NCBI GenBank assembly: GCA_903918045.1
Contig: CAIXCY010000143.1
Span: forward strand, 1 to 51,867
Length of the DNA: 51,867 nucleotides
DNA from: an uncultured Bacteroidia bacterium
GTDB taxonomy: Bacteria; Bacteroidota; Bacteroidia; Bacteroidales; Prolixibacteraceae
Reading direction: 5' to 3'
Part shown: one piece after another, positions 25,130 through 32,951 of the stretch
How positions within the stretch are numbered: the stretch's first letter is position 1
Layout of the letters: each line of letters starts with the position of its first letter
The notes under the pieces: model-generated
Told to the model about the DNA's origin: nothing
What the model saw: the letters and a program-made list of their open reading frames with translations, nothing else
Databases searched by the model: none
Program-made: the position numbers and the translations under genes

Positions 25130-25690
25130 ATGACGACAATGAATAATTCCCCAAAATTCAAAGGATTTACTCTAATTGGAATGCCAACGATAAAGAATCC
25201 GATAATTATTAGTAATGAAGAATATGAAGCAATTCGATTGTGCGATTTGGCGCTTTTGAATCAGGTTGAAGCGGCTAGAATAATGAAGATCTCTCGCCCG
25301 GCTTTTACCCGAATTTATCGAAGTGCAAGGCGCAAAATTGCCGAGACATTTGTTTTGGGGAAAAGCCTTCTTTTTCAGGGTGGGAGTGTTCACATCGACA
25401 GCTATTGGTATTCTTGCCGGGGTTGTGGGAGTTTTTTTAACCAGATTGAAAAAGAAGGGGTTATAAAAAATTGCACCTTGTGTGGATCGGCAGATATTGA
25501 ACAATACAAAGAAAATTCAACTCGAAAAAAGGTAGTGCAGATCTGTGTTTGTCCAAAATGTGGTTTTGAAAAGATTAAATCACTTGGTATTCCATGCAGA
25601 AATGAAATATGCACTGATTGTAATTGTCAGATGATGCGAAAAGGAACATCGCATTATAACAGAATTATAAATTCGAAAAAAAAACAATAG
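25130..25690 (+). CDS. DUF134 regulator (first copy)
   Basis: 186 residues. Residues 15-85 are the DUF134 domain with a sigma-70 region-4-like helix-turn-helix (EEYEAIRLCDLALLNQ, EAARIMKISRPAFTRIYRSARRKIAE), which binds DNA. Residues 100-180 add two zinc-ribbon-like Cys groups (CRGCGSFFNQ... CTLCGS, and CVCPKCGF with CRNEICTDCNCQMM). The basic N-terminal RPK motif of the second copy is missing. DUF134 proteins sit with NifX-like and MBL genes in anaerobes and are probably regulators. The second copy is at 26184. Confidence 0.83.
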   Translation: MTTMNNSPKFKGFTLIGMPTIKNPIIISNEEYEAIRLCDLALLNQVEAARIMKISRPAFTRIYRSARRKIAETFVLGKSLLFQGGSVHIDSYWYSCRGCGSFFNQIEKEGVIKNCTLCGSADIEQYKENSTRKKVVQICVCPKCGFEKIKSLGIPCRNEICTDCNCQMMRKGTSHYNRIINSKKKQ

Positions 25691-25723
25691 GAATAAGTAT
25701 TAGCTCACTCAGAAGTTAATTTT

Positions 25724-25745
25724 AATACTTTTATGGAAAGTATAT
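25724..25745 (+). terminator. weak AT-rich hairpin after the first DUF134 gene
   Basis: ATACTTT pairs with AAAGTAT across a TATGG loop and is followed by ATTTT. Short and AT-rich; only tentatively a terminator. Confidence 0.3.
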
Positions 25746-25843
25746 TTTAGTATTTTTATACTTGCGAAATAGTCCACCGGGGGATTATTACTTTTCAGTT
25801 GAATTAATTAGGGGCAACTAATAAACGACTGTTATTTTCCCGT

Positions 25844-26059
25844 TTAAACATGATGGATACCATGTTTAAACATTAAAACAACAAGTAATACAAATGAACT
25901 AATTACCAGAATGATCCCGAAATAGGAATAAAATGTGTTAAAATAAGCGGCGCTGGCATTACAATAATTTGAAATACAGCCAAGTACAACCATAATTAGC
26001 CAATCAATAAAAAGGAGAATCGGAAGAAAAACCAGAAACCGTAAAATTATTTGTTTCAT
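25844..26059 (-). CDS. small two-helix membrane protein
   Basis: 71 residues with a basic start (MKQIILRF), a first helix at about 8-28, a loop (NYCNASAAYFNTFYS) with Cys28 and Cys33, and a second helix at 46-64, ending KHGIHHV. It is divergent from the second DUF134 gene, whose control region it shares. No family recognised, so the function is unknown; the two His near the end and the Cys pair could bind a metal. Confidence 0.6.
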   Translation of the reverse strand: MKQIILRFLVFLPILLFIDWLIMVVLGCISNYCNASAAYFNTFYSYFGIILVISSFVLLVVLMFKHGIHHV

Positions 26060-26134
26060 AGTAAGAAGGTATTAAGTGCTTTTAAATTTCAATACTCATC
26101 AATTCTTACAAATATAAGGTATAGCAATAATAAT

Positions 26135-26178
26135 AACAAGCAAATGCTCATTATTATTTTAACAAGCAAATGATCATT
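26135..26178. promoter_or_regulatory. two copies of palindrome B in the DUF134 control region
   Basis: AACAAGCAAATGCTCATT (26135-26152) and AACAAGCAAATGATCATT (26161-26178) are 26 bp apart centre to centre. The second ends 5 bp before the DUF134 start codon, over its ribosome-binding region. This suggests autoregulation by the DUF134 protein. Confidence 0.65.
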
Positions 26179-26183
26179 ATAAA

Positions 26184-26759
26184 ATGCCCAGACCGAAACG
26201 CATACGCAGAATGAATAATCCCCCGCATTTTAAGGGATTCAGCCCTATGGGGATAAGTGAAGAGAACCATCCGGTAGTTATAAATTTTGAAGAGTATGAA
26301 GCCATTCGTTTGAGCGATTTTGAGTTTCATGGCCATGTTGAAGCCGCCCAAATCATGGGGGTTTCGAGACCCACCTATACCCGTATTTATGAAAGTGCCA
26401 GGCGCAAAGTGGCGGAGGCATTTGTGCAGGGAAGAACGATTGTTTTCGAAGGTGGGAAAGTCTATTTTGATAGTGAATGGTATTCGTGCAACAGTTGTGG
26501 CTGTTGGTTTAATCATACCGAAAAGGGGCAGAAGATTGATCAATGTACCCTTTGCGGTTCAACGGATATTGAGCAATATTTCGATAATTCGCAAAATCCT
26601 GTGAATGAGGATCGGTGTGTTTGTCCAAACTGCGGAAGCGAAACTGTCCATCTCCCGGGAACACCATGTAAAAATGAAATTTGTCCCGCCTGTAAATGTC
26701 AGATGATTCGAAGGGGGGCACCTTTTAATCAGGGATCAGGAAACAATAATTGCAATTAA
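26184..26759 (+). CDS. DUF134 regulator (second copy)
   Basis: 191 residues with the basic opening MPRPKRIRRMNNPPHFKGFSPMG, then the DUF134 HTH (EEYEAIRLSDFEFHG, EAAQIMGVSRPTYTRIYESARRKVAEAF). Downstream are zinc groups CNSCGCWFNH, CTLCGS, CVCPNCGSE and CKNEICPACKCQMIRRG. It is a close paralogue of the 25130 gene, with conserved spacing throughout. It is the first gene of a four-gene unit with a NifX-like protein, a ferredoxin and an MBL hydrolase. Two palindrome B sites precede it. Confidence 0.88.
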   Translation: MPRPKRIRRMNNPPHFKGFSPMGISEENHPVVINFEEYEAIRLSDFEFHGHVEAAQIMGVSRPTYTRIYESARRKVAEAFVQGRTIVFEGGKVYFDSEWYSCNSCGCWFNHTEKGQKIDQCTLCGSTDIEQYFDNSQNPVNEDRCVCPNCGSETVHLPGTPCKNEICPACKCQMIRRGAPFNQGSGNNNCN

Positions 26760-26774
26760 CGAAATTAATGAGCT

Positions 26775-27092
26775 ATGAAAATTGCTATCACTTCAACAGG
26801 AAATAGCCCGGAGGCAAAATTAGACAGTCGCTTTGGCCGGTGTTCGTTTTTCGTCATTTACGACACCGTAAGTCACTCCACCGAATTTATTCCCAACCCA
26901 TACATTGAAAATATTGAAGGGGCTGGACTGGCTTCTGCAAACTTAATTGCATCCAAAGGTGCTGAAAAAGTAGTTTCCGGTGAGTTTGGCGCAAAAGTCA
27001 AATCACTTTTCGACAGTATGAAAATTAAGCTGGTCATATTAAAAGACCCGGAAAAAAGGATAAATACAATTATTGAATTATTGAACCATTAA
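26775..27092 (+). CDS. NifX/NifB-type cofactor-domain protein (second copy)
   Basis: 105 residues, starting MKIAITSTGNSPEAKLDSRFGRCSFFVIYD with the RFGRC motif of the Fe-Mo cofactor fold, then GAGLASANLIASKGAEKVVSGEFG. It is a minimal single domain with no Cys-rich tail, unlike the 19705 copy. It follows DUF134 by 15 bp and precedes a ferredoxin by 10 bp. It likely binds or carries a metal cluster; the client is unknown. Confidence 0.88.
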   Translation: MKIAITSTGNSPEAKLDSRFGRCSFFVIYDTVSHSTEFIPNPYIENIEGAGLASANLIASKGAEKVVSGEFGAKVKSLFDSMKIKLVILKDPEKRINTIIELLNH

Positions 27093-27102
27093 AATAAGGG
27101 GT

Positions 27103-27312
27103 ATGTCGCAAGCATCAGGAGTTAACTGGATCGCAGGTAACTGCATTTCGTGCCAGGCATGTTTACTTGTTTGCCCTTCTGAAGCCTTGCATCTTCAGGA
27201 CGGGAAAGTAACCTTTGATGGGAGTAAATGTGACTCCTCTTTCTTTTGTATTCAGATATGTTTTACCAATGCCTTGGAAAAGATTGACAGCGGAGTTGGG
27301 GGTGAAGTATAA
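27103..27312 (+). CDS. small 4Fe-4S ferredoxin with a degenerate second site
   Basis: 69 residues. CISCQACLLVCPSEAL is a normal 4Fe-4S motif. The second half, SKCDSSFFCIQICFTNAL, has Cys at altered spacing (CX5CX3C), so the second cluster is likely missing or different. It lies between a NifX-like protein and the MBL hydrolase, suggesting electron delivery within this unit. Confidence 0.8.
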   Translation: MSQASGVNWIAGNCISCQACLLVCPSEALHLQDGKVTFDGSKCDSSFFCIQICFTNALEKIDSGVGGEV

Positions 27313-27383
27313 CCTATTGAAAATAAGAATGGGCAAAATTAAAAATATGCGTTGTTCCCCCCAATTTCAGGTAAATAACAGAA

Positions 27384-28184
27384 ATGAAAATCGTTACATT
27401 AATTGAGAACCTTGTCTATAAGAAAGAATTGTACGCCGAACATGGTTTGGCTATCTATATAGAAACCAAAAGTAAAAAGATTCTTTTTGATACGGGTCAG
27501 AGCGGGATGTTTCTTCAAAATGCCAAAACTCTGGGGATTCGTATTGAGGATATCGACCTCCTGATTTTATCCCATGGACATTATGACCGTACCGGGGGAC
27601 TTTACCCATTTCTTGAAGCAAACAGCAAGGCTAAGGTTTATGCCAAAAAATATTTGTTCGCACCCAAATTCAGTGGTCGAAGCCGTTTTATTGGTACATT
27701 ATTTAATCCGGAACTTCTTAACGACAGACTAATTTGTGTTGAAGAAATAACAGAAATAGCTGAAGATGTATTTATTATGCCTGATATAGCCATCGTAAAT
27801 TCAAATGACACTCATTTTAAAGGGTTGAATATAAATGTGGATGGTAAATTTATTCAGGACGAGTTTGACGAAGAACTTTTTCTGGCCATTAAAAAGGACG
27901 AGAAGATCAATATAGTTACTGCCTGTTCCCACAGGGGTATCACCAATATTTGTACCGCTGCAACGAATCATTTCAGACTTCCGGTGGGTTTAATTCTCGG
28001 CGGCTTTCATCTGAAAGATTGTACCAACAAACAATACATTCAGATCTCTGACTACCTCCGGATTCTAAAACCTGAATCAATTGGTGCCTGCCATTGCACA
28101 GGAGTTGAAAAATATGCCAGGATGAGCGCCGATTTGAAGACTCACCTGTTTTATCATCGCACAGGTGATGTTTTGATCCTTTAG
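27384..28184 (+). CDS. MBL-fold metallo-hydrolase with a His-to-Arg change in the metal motif
   Basis: 266 residues of the metallo-beta-lactamase fold. The motif reads ILSHGHYDRTGGL (His64, His66, Asp68, Arg69), where the family has HxHxDH. Further metal residues appear in ACSHRGITN and GGFHLKDC, and the tail has SIGACHCTG. The overall layout matches the DHPMRAP-synthase-like MBL group that is frequent beside NifX and DUF134 genes. The change at position 69 may leave only one metal site. The substrate is unknown. Confidence 0.83.
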   Translation: MKIVTLIENLVYKKELYAEHGLAIYIETKSKKILFDTGQSGMFLQNAKTLGIRIEDIDLLILSHGHYDRTGGLYPFLEANSKAKVYAKKYLFAPKFSGRSRFIGTLFNPELLNDRLICVEEITEIAEDVFIMPDIAIVNSNDTHFKGLNINVDGKFIQDEFDEELFLAIKKDEKINIVTACSHRGITNICTAATNHFRLPVGLILGGFHLKDCTNKQYIQISDYLRILKPESIGACHCTGVEKYARMSADLKTHLFYHRTGDVLIL

Positions 28185-28225
28185 CTGGTAGAGCTATTTC
28201 GGATTGACTTTCGCTTTTTGAATAA

Positions 28226-28291
28226 ATTAGTGCCACTAATGAGATTTAAGTGTTACTAATGCGATTTATAATAATTCTTTTAATATCTTTG
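28226..28291 (+). promoter_or_regulatory. activator-type promoter with two copies of palindrome A
   Basis: ATTAGTGCCACTAAT (28226-28240, exact inverted repeat) and TTAAGTGTTACTAAT (28246-28260) precede the -7 box TATCTTTG (28284-28291). The inner site is centred about 42 bp before the predicted transcription start, the same as upstream of the first DUF6132 gene, and again no -33 box is present. Confidence 0.6.
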
Positions 28292-28316
28292 CCGCAAACA
28301 ATTTTGGAGCAAAACT

Positions 28317-28562
28317 ATGGAAGATAATTTGGAAGTAAAGGAAAAGCCATCAACAGGAAAAGAGTTTCTTAAATCATCGAATTTTTGGAAACCATTTTTG
28401 GGAATAGCCCTCGGAGGTATCGGGGGATTTTTGTATTATCACTATGTGGGATGCTCATCCGGCAGTTGTGCCATCACCGGGAATCCTTTTATGAGCACGG
28501 CTTATGGGAGTATGCTGGGTCTTTTTCTGGTGAAAAGCCCGTGTAGCAATGGCAAATGTTAA
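28317..28562 (+). CDS. DUF6132 family small membrane protein (second copy)
   Basis: 81 residues: a charged start, SSNFWKPFLGIALGGIGGFLYYHYVG (first helix), CSSGSCAITGNPFMS loop and second helix YGSMLGLFLV, ending SPCSNGKC. Unlike the first copy it has extra Cys in the loop (Cys50 and Cys55 approximately). It opens a unit with a thioredoxin lipoprotein (19 bp away), radical SAM and thioredoxin reductase genes, so a role in thiol or metal redox chemistry at the membrane is plausible. Function unknown. Confidence 0.8.
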   Translation: MEDNLEVKEKPSTGKEFLKSSNFWKPFLGIALGGIGGFLYYHYVGCSSGSCAITGNPFMSTAYGSMLGLFLVKSPCSNGKC

Positions 28563-28581
28563 ATCTTTAATTTATCATAAA

Positions 28582-29049
28582 ATGAGAACGATTATTCTGT
28601 CATTAACTCTTGGCTTTTCACTACTTTTGAGTGATTGCAGCGCCGGGAATCCCGATAAAACAAAAGAGAGCAGCGGAACCCCTAAATCCGAAGCTGTAAT
28701 TGTGATGACCAACGAAATTTTTAAACAAAAGGTTTTCAATTACGAAGTCAATAAGCAGTGGAAGTTCGAAGGGAATTTGCCTGTCATCATTGATTTTTAT
28801 GCAACCTGGTGTGGCCCTTGCCGGCAACTATCCCCCCGGGTTGAGGAAATTGCGAAAGAGTATGCCGGAAAAATAGTCGTTTACAAGGTTGATACCGATA
28901 AGGAGCAAGCATTGGCGCAGAGCATGGGAATTTCAAGTCTCCCAACGTTATTGTTTATCCCTGTTAAAGGGCAACCTCAGGCTTCGATGGGTGCTGTGCC
29001 TAAAGAGACATTGGTCAAGGCTATAAGTGATATTTTATTAGTTAAATAG
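28582..29049 (+). CDS. lipoprotein thioredoxin
   Basis: 155 residues from the ATG at 28582, which gives a lipid signal (LLLSDC, Cys19); the longer frame from 28549 only adds polar residues and overlaps the upstream gene. The thioredoxin domain has ATWCGPCRQL with the CGPC active pair, the GISSLPTLLF cis-Pro loop and a standard fold. It is exported, so it acts on proteins or small disulfides outside the cytosol. The radical SAM gene starts 4 bp later. Confidence 0.88.
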   Translation: MRTIILSLTLGFSLLLSDCSAGNPDKTKESSGTPKSEAVIVMTNEIFKQKVFNYEVNKQWKFEGNLPVIIDFYATWCGPCRQLSPRVEEIAKEYAGKIVVYKVDTDKEQALAQSMGISSLPTLLFIPVKGQPQASMGAVPKETLVKAISDILLVK

Positions 29050-29053
29050 TTGC

Positions 29054-30379
29054 ATGTATTTCTCTAAACACAATATTTTCTCCAAAATAAAGGATTCTGA
29101 CAATTTCTTCATTGTCAACTCCCTGAGCGGGAATGCTGATATTCTGACACCGGAGGATGCTGAGAAAGTATTGAAAATTAAGAGTGGTGGAGTTGTTGCA
29201 GACGACCGTTTAACCGTCGAATTACAGGAGAAAGGTTACATCGTTGATGAAGCCGAGGAGCGGAAACTCTTCAGGCTCAAATATCTTGATTTTCTTGATA
29301 CCCGTGATCAGGATGAGATCCAACTGTTTTTCGTACCCAATTACAGCTGCAATTTCGCATGTTCCTACTGTTACCAGGACGAATATGCCCCCTCGAAAGG
29401 GGAGTTAACAACCGAAATCATCGATTCATTCTTCGATTATATCGGCAAAGAATTTGCCGGCAAGAGGAAATATATCACCGTTTTCGGCGGTGAACCGCTG
29501 ATGAATTCTCCGCGTCAGAAAGAGAGTATTTCTTACCTTCTTAAAAAGGCAACTGAAGCCAGGCTTGAGGTATGTTTTGTTACCAATGGTTATACATTGG
29601 TCGAATACATCGATATTCTCCGGCAGGGAATCATCCGCGAAATTCAGATTACCATGGATGGGACCGCTTCGGTTCATAATGCCCGCCGGTTCCTTAAAGG
29701 GGGAGGTGGGACTTTCGATAAAATTGTTGCCGGTGTTGATGCCTGCCTTGAAAATAACCTCACGGTTAATTTGCGAATGGTCATTGACAAAGAGAATATT
29801 GGAAACCTTTCTGATTTAGCCCAATTTGCCAGTGATAAAGGGTGGAGTTCAAGCCCATTCTTCAAAACCCAGATCGGCCGAAATTATGAATTACACCATT
29901 GCCAGTCGGCAGAAAATAAGCTTTTTAGTCGTATTTCGCTCTATGAGGAGTTGTATGCCCTAACGAAATCCAATCCTCACATCCTCGAATTTTATAAACC
30001 GGCCTATTCAATCTCGAAGTTTCTTGCTGAGAATGAGAGCATGCCTGATCCGCTGTTTGACTCCTGTCCTGCCTGTAAAACAGAATGGGCATTCGATTAT
30101 ACCGGCAAAATTTATCCCTGTACGGCTACTGTAGGTAAATCAGACGAAGAATTAGGTACCTTTTATCCGGAGATCACCCTCAAAAAAGATCTGGTCGATA
30201 TGTGGGAGGTGCGCGACGTGACCTCAATTCCCGAATGCAAAGCATGCAGTATGCAATTAGCCTGCGGTGGCGGTTGCGGGTCAGTGGCAAAGAATACGCA
30301 TGGAACGATTTGTTCAACAGACTGCCGACCCATAAAGGAGTTACTCGAACTGGGTTTTGGGGCTTATTTTAATGAATAG
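29054..30379 (+). CDS. radical SAM/SPASM protein, peptide-maturase type
   Basis: 441 residues. Residues 1-85 are a small alpha/beta region that could be a peptide-recognition (RRE-like) domain. The radical SAM motif C99-X3-C103-X2-C106 (YSCNFACSYCYQ) is followed by a GGEP-type motif (TVFGGEPL). The C-terminal SPASM domain has CPACKTEWAFDYTGKIYPC, and CKACSMQLACGGGCGSV, then CSTDCRP, for two more 4Fe-4S clusters. Such enzymes modify peptides or proteins (sactipeptide, quinohemoprotein or sulfatase types). No classical precursor follows. It lies between two thioredoxin genes. Confidence 0.88.
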   Translation: MYFSKHNIFSKIKDSDNFFIVNSLSGNADILTPEDAEKVLKIKSGGVVADDRLTVELQEKGYIVDEAEERKLFRLKYLDFLDTRDQDEIQLFFVPNYSCNFACSYCYQDEYAPSKGELTTEIIDSFFDYIGKEFAGKRKYITVFGGEPLMNSPRQKESISYLLKKATEARLEVCFVTNGYTLVEYIDILRQGIIREIQITMDGTASVHNARRFLKGGGGTFDKIVAGVDACLENNLTVNLRMVIDKENIGNLSDLAQFASDKGWSSSPFFKTQIGRNYELHHCQSAENKLFSRISLYEELYALTKSNPHILEFYKPAYSISKFLAENESMPDPLFDSCPACKTEWAFDYTGKIYPCTATVGKSDEELGTFYPEITLKKDLVDMWEVRDVTSIPECKACSMQLACGGGCGSVAKNTHGTICSTDCRPIKELLELGFGAYFNE

Positions 30380-30455
30380 AATTGTAGAATAATATTTAAT
30401 GCCTACGGCACAAACTAGAAAAAGTGCAATTACTTTTTTTAAAAATTATACAGAC

Positions 30456-31724
30456 ATGAAAGAGATCGTAAGTTCCGAATTTGAACAGGAAGTTTTGAAG
30501 GGTGGGAAAGTCGTTCTTGATTTTTATTCTTCAGAGTGCCCTCCATGCGAGGCATTGGCCCCCAAATTTGAATCACTGGCCAAATTGTACGGTAATGACA
30601 TTAAATTTCTGAAGATCTTTCGCCAGCAAAACCGTGAACTGGCCGATCAACTGGGCGTAAAATCGTCACCAACACTGCTGTTTTTCGACGATGGGAAAGA
30701 GGTTGGCCAGGTTTTAACCGGAGGAGTAAAACGGAAAGATATAATTGCCAATCTTGACCAGTTAATTTCAGAAGAAGAAATAGCGATCATTCACGATAAA
30801 ATTAAACCCTCAGTATCCGAATATGATGTGATGATCCTTGGAGCCGGCCCTGGAGGTCTTACAGCCGGGCTCTACCTCTGCCAGGCCAAAATAAATACAG
30901 TGCTGATTGATATCGCATTACCCGGCGGTCATGTGGCAACAACCCATGAGGTATCGAACTATCCGGGGTTTATTGAGCCGCAGGCGGGTTATATGCTTTC
31001 ACATAATATGTCGGAGCAAACCAAGCTTTGCGGTACGGCCTACAAGGTTGCTGTCGATGTATCGAAGGTGGACCTTGATAAACGGGAGGTGATCCTCGAT
31101 GAGTATGAAACCGTGAAGGCAAAGAAGATCATTATTGCAACAGGGACCTCTCCTAACCTGATGGGGATACCCGGCGAGAGAGAGTTGAAGGGTAAAGGAA
31201 TTTCCTATTGTGCCACCTGTGATGCCAAATATTACGGCGATAAGGAGGTCGTTGTAATCGGCGGGGGAAATTCAGCCGTTGAGGAGTCCGATTTTATCTC
31301 AAAATTCGCCAGTAAGATCACACTTGTTCACCAGTTTGATACCCTTACCGCCAATAAAACAGCCCAGGAGAAGCTACTGGCCAATCCCAAAATCACCACA
31401 ATGCTCGAACATGAACCCCGGTCGTTTAAACGTGACGGAGATAAGATAATCACGGAGGTTGAAGATCTTAAAACAAAAGAGATTAAAACGTTAGTGAGTG
31501 ACGGTGTATTTATCTTTATCGGAATGAAACCTAATGTACAGCTATTTAAGGATAAGCTCACATTTGACCAATGGGGTTATATTAAAACTGATGAGGATAT
31601 GCGCACCAGCATGCCTGATATATTTGCCGTAGGTGATGTGATAAGCAAGAAATACAGACAGATTACAACGGCTGTCTCTGATGGCACGATTGCCGCAATA
31701 GCGATTGCCAAAGAACTAAATTAA
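30456..31724 (+). CDS. thioredoxin-thioredoxin reductase fusion
   Basis: 422 residues from the ATG at 30456, where the thioredoxin fold begins; the longer frame from 30399 adds 19 residues with no homology. Residues 1-105 are thioredoxin with an unusual SSECPPCEAL active site (CPPC). Residues 125-422 are a low-molecular-weight thioredoxin reductase: FAD motif GAGPGGLTAG, the CATCD redox pair, NADPH motif GGGNSAVEE and the final FAVGDV. The fused pair makes a self-contained NADPH-driven reductase. It follows the radical SAM gene by 76 bp. Confidence 0.88.
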   Translation: MKEIVSSEFEQEVLKGGKVVLDFYSSECPPCEALAPKFESLAKLYGNDIKFLKIFRQQNRELADQLGVKSSPTLLFFDDGKEVGQVLTGGVKRKDIIANLDQLISEEEIAIIHDKIKPSVSEYDVMILGAGPGGLTAGLYLCQAKINTVLIDIALPGGHVATTHEVSNYPGFIEPQAGYMLSHNMSEQTKLCGTAYKVAVDVSKVDLDKREVILDEYETVKAKKIIIATGTSPNLMGIPGERELKGKGISYCATCDAKYYGDKEVVVIGGGNSAVEESDFISKFASKITLVHQFDTLTANKTAQEKLLANPKITTMLEHEPRSFKRDGDKIITEVEDLKTKEIKTLVSDGVFIFIGMKPNVQLFKDKLTFDQWGYIKTDEDMRTSMPDIFAVGDVISKKYRQITTAVSDGTIAAIAIAKELN

Positions 31725-31779
31725 AGGCAGATAATTCACACTCATCAACATCTTATCGATTTTTCATTTATTCAATATA

Positions 31780-32790
31780 ATGACTATATTTTTTTTAGGC
31801 TTCCTGTTTGGTGCCATATTGCAATATGCTAAACTGAATAGATTTGATACTATCAGTGGTCTCGCAATGTTGAAAAACTTTGCCGTTATCAAGGCAATAT
31901 TGGTGGCAATTGGTGTTGGTGCAATTTTAATCAGTATTGAAATAGGCTTGGGATTTGCATCTTATCATACAAAACCACTGATACTTAGTGGAATTATGAT
32001 GGGTGGTCTTATTTTCGGAACCGGAATGGCCATATTAGGTTACTGCCCGGGAACACTTCCCATTTCATTGGGCGAAGGTTCTTTGGACGCCTTAATTGGC
32101 ATTTTGGGTGGATTAGTGGCCGGATTTTTATATACAATTCTTTTGCCCTCTTTCCATGGAATTTTGGGTCCTGATTTTGGAAATATCACGCTAAGGTCAT
32201 CATTAGCCGGGAATACGACACTGTTTTTTATCCTTGTTTTCCTGATTGCCACAATCTTTATTGCCTTCTCCCTCTGGATCCATCGATTTGAAAAAACAAA
32301 AGATTTTAAATGGCTTTATGCGGGAATTGCCTTAGCGATCCTCAATGGTATTATTTTCCTGACAGCCGTAACTGACCGGATACTGGGTGCTTCAACCGCA
32401 TATCCCTATGTGAGCGACTTAATTACGGGAACCACGGTGAACGATTACTTTTTCAAAATTAAAGGTCCCGGACAATGGGAACTCATATTTCTGACTGGTT
32501 CATTTTTCTCAGGTCTGGTGCTCTCCGTGATCAGAAAGGATTTTAAAGTGGTTCTAATCCATCAGAATTGGAAAAAATATAAGGGTGACTCTAAATACAA
32601 ACGAATTATCTGGTCGTTCGTCGGTGGATTTCTGATCATTATTGGAGCGCGAATGGCTGGCGGATGTACAAGCGGACATATTATCTCGGGAGGGATGCAA
32701 CTTGCTGCCAGTAGCCTTCTTTTTGCATTCTTTGTTTTTACCGGGTTGCTGGTAACAGGGAGACTTTTTTACAGAACTGTGAAGGACTAA
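31780..32790 (+). CDS. full-length YeeE/YedE family transporter
   Basis: 336 residues with about ten helices and both Cys motifs in one chain: GYCPGTLPISLGEGS at about 87-101 and GARMAGGCTSGHIISG at about 287-302. In characterised TsuA these Cys pass thiosulfate, and in other YedE proteins selenium is proposed. It is the second YeeE/YedE transporter of this region, the first being the split pair at 23268-24988. It lies 55 bp after the thioredoxin reductase fusion, so it likely shares its transcript. Confidence 0.87.
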   Translation: MTIFFLGFLFGAILQYAKLNRFDTISGLAMLKNFAVIKAILVAIGVGAILISIEIGLGFASYHTKPLILSGIMMGGLIFGTGMAILGYCPGTLPISLGEGSLDALIGILGGLVAGFLYTILLPSFHGILGPDFGNITLRSSLAGNTTLFFILVFLIATIFIAFSLWIHRFEKTKDFKWLYAGIALAILNGIIFLTAVTDRILGASTAYPYVSDLITGTTVNDYFFKIKGPGQWELIFLTGSFFSGLVLSVIRKDFKVVLIHQNWKKYKGDSKYKRIIWSFVGGFLIIIGARMAGGCTSGHIISGGMQLAASSLLFAFFVFTGLLVTGRLFYRTVKD

Positions 32791-32821
32791 ATAATGTCGA
32801 ATTTATTTTTCTTCGTTTGAC

Positions 32822-32951
32822 GAGGTTGTATCAAAAGTGTTTTTACCGCGGAGAAACGCAAAGAGGGCGCAAAGTTACGCAGAGATATTCTGCTTTATTT
32901 TAATGCTTAGCGATCCTCTGCGGTTAAATTTATTACTTTTGATACAGCCTC
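32822..32951. mobile_element. 130-bp MITE-like element
   Basis: The ends form an imperfect inverted repeat: GAGGTTGTATCAAAAGT on the left and ACTTTTGATACAGCCTC on the right. The interior holds ACCGCGGAGAAACGC and the complementary CTCTGCGGT. It has no coding capacity. It sits between the YeeE gene and DUF4492. Confidence 0.55.

Noticed and set aside
19705-27092. Nitrogen fixation genes
   Set aside because: Two NifX-type domain proteins exist, but no nifHDK or other nif gene is in the window; stand-alone members of this fold are common in non-fixing anaerobes.
27330-27407. 25-codon open frame MGKIKNMRC... between the ferredoxin and MBL genes
   Set aside because: It overlaps the MBL start, is short, and shows no recognisable pattern.
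18302-28260. Assigning palindrome A to the local Crp/Fnr regulator
   Set aside because: The arms are separated by an odd number of bases (N3), whereas Crp and Fnr sites are even-spaced. The position at about -41 fits an activator but not specifically this one.
29054-30379. Sulfatase-maturating enzyme (anSME)
   Set aside because: It has the SPASM domain, but the window contains no sulfatase gene and the extra 85-residue N-terminal region is not typical of anSME.
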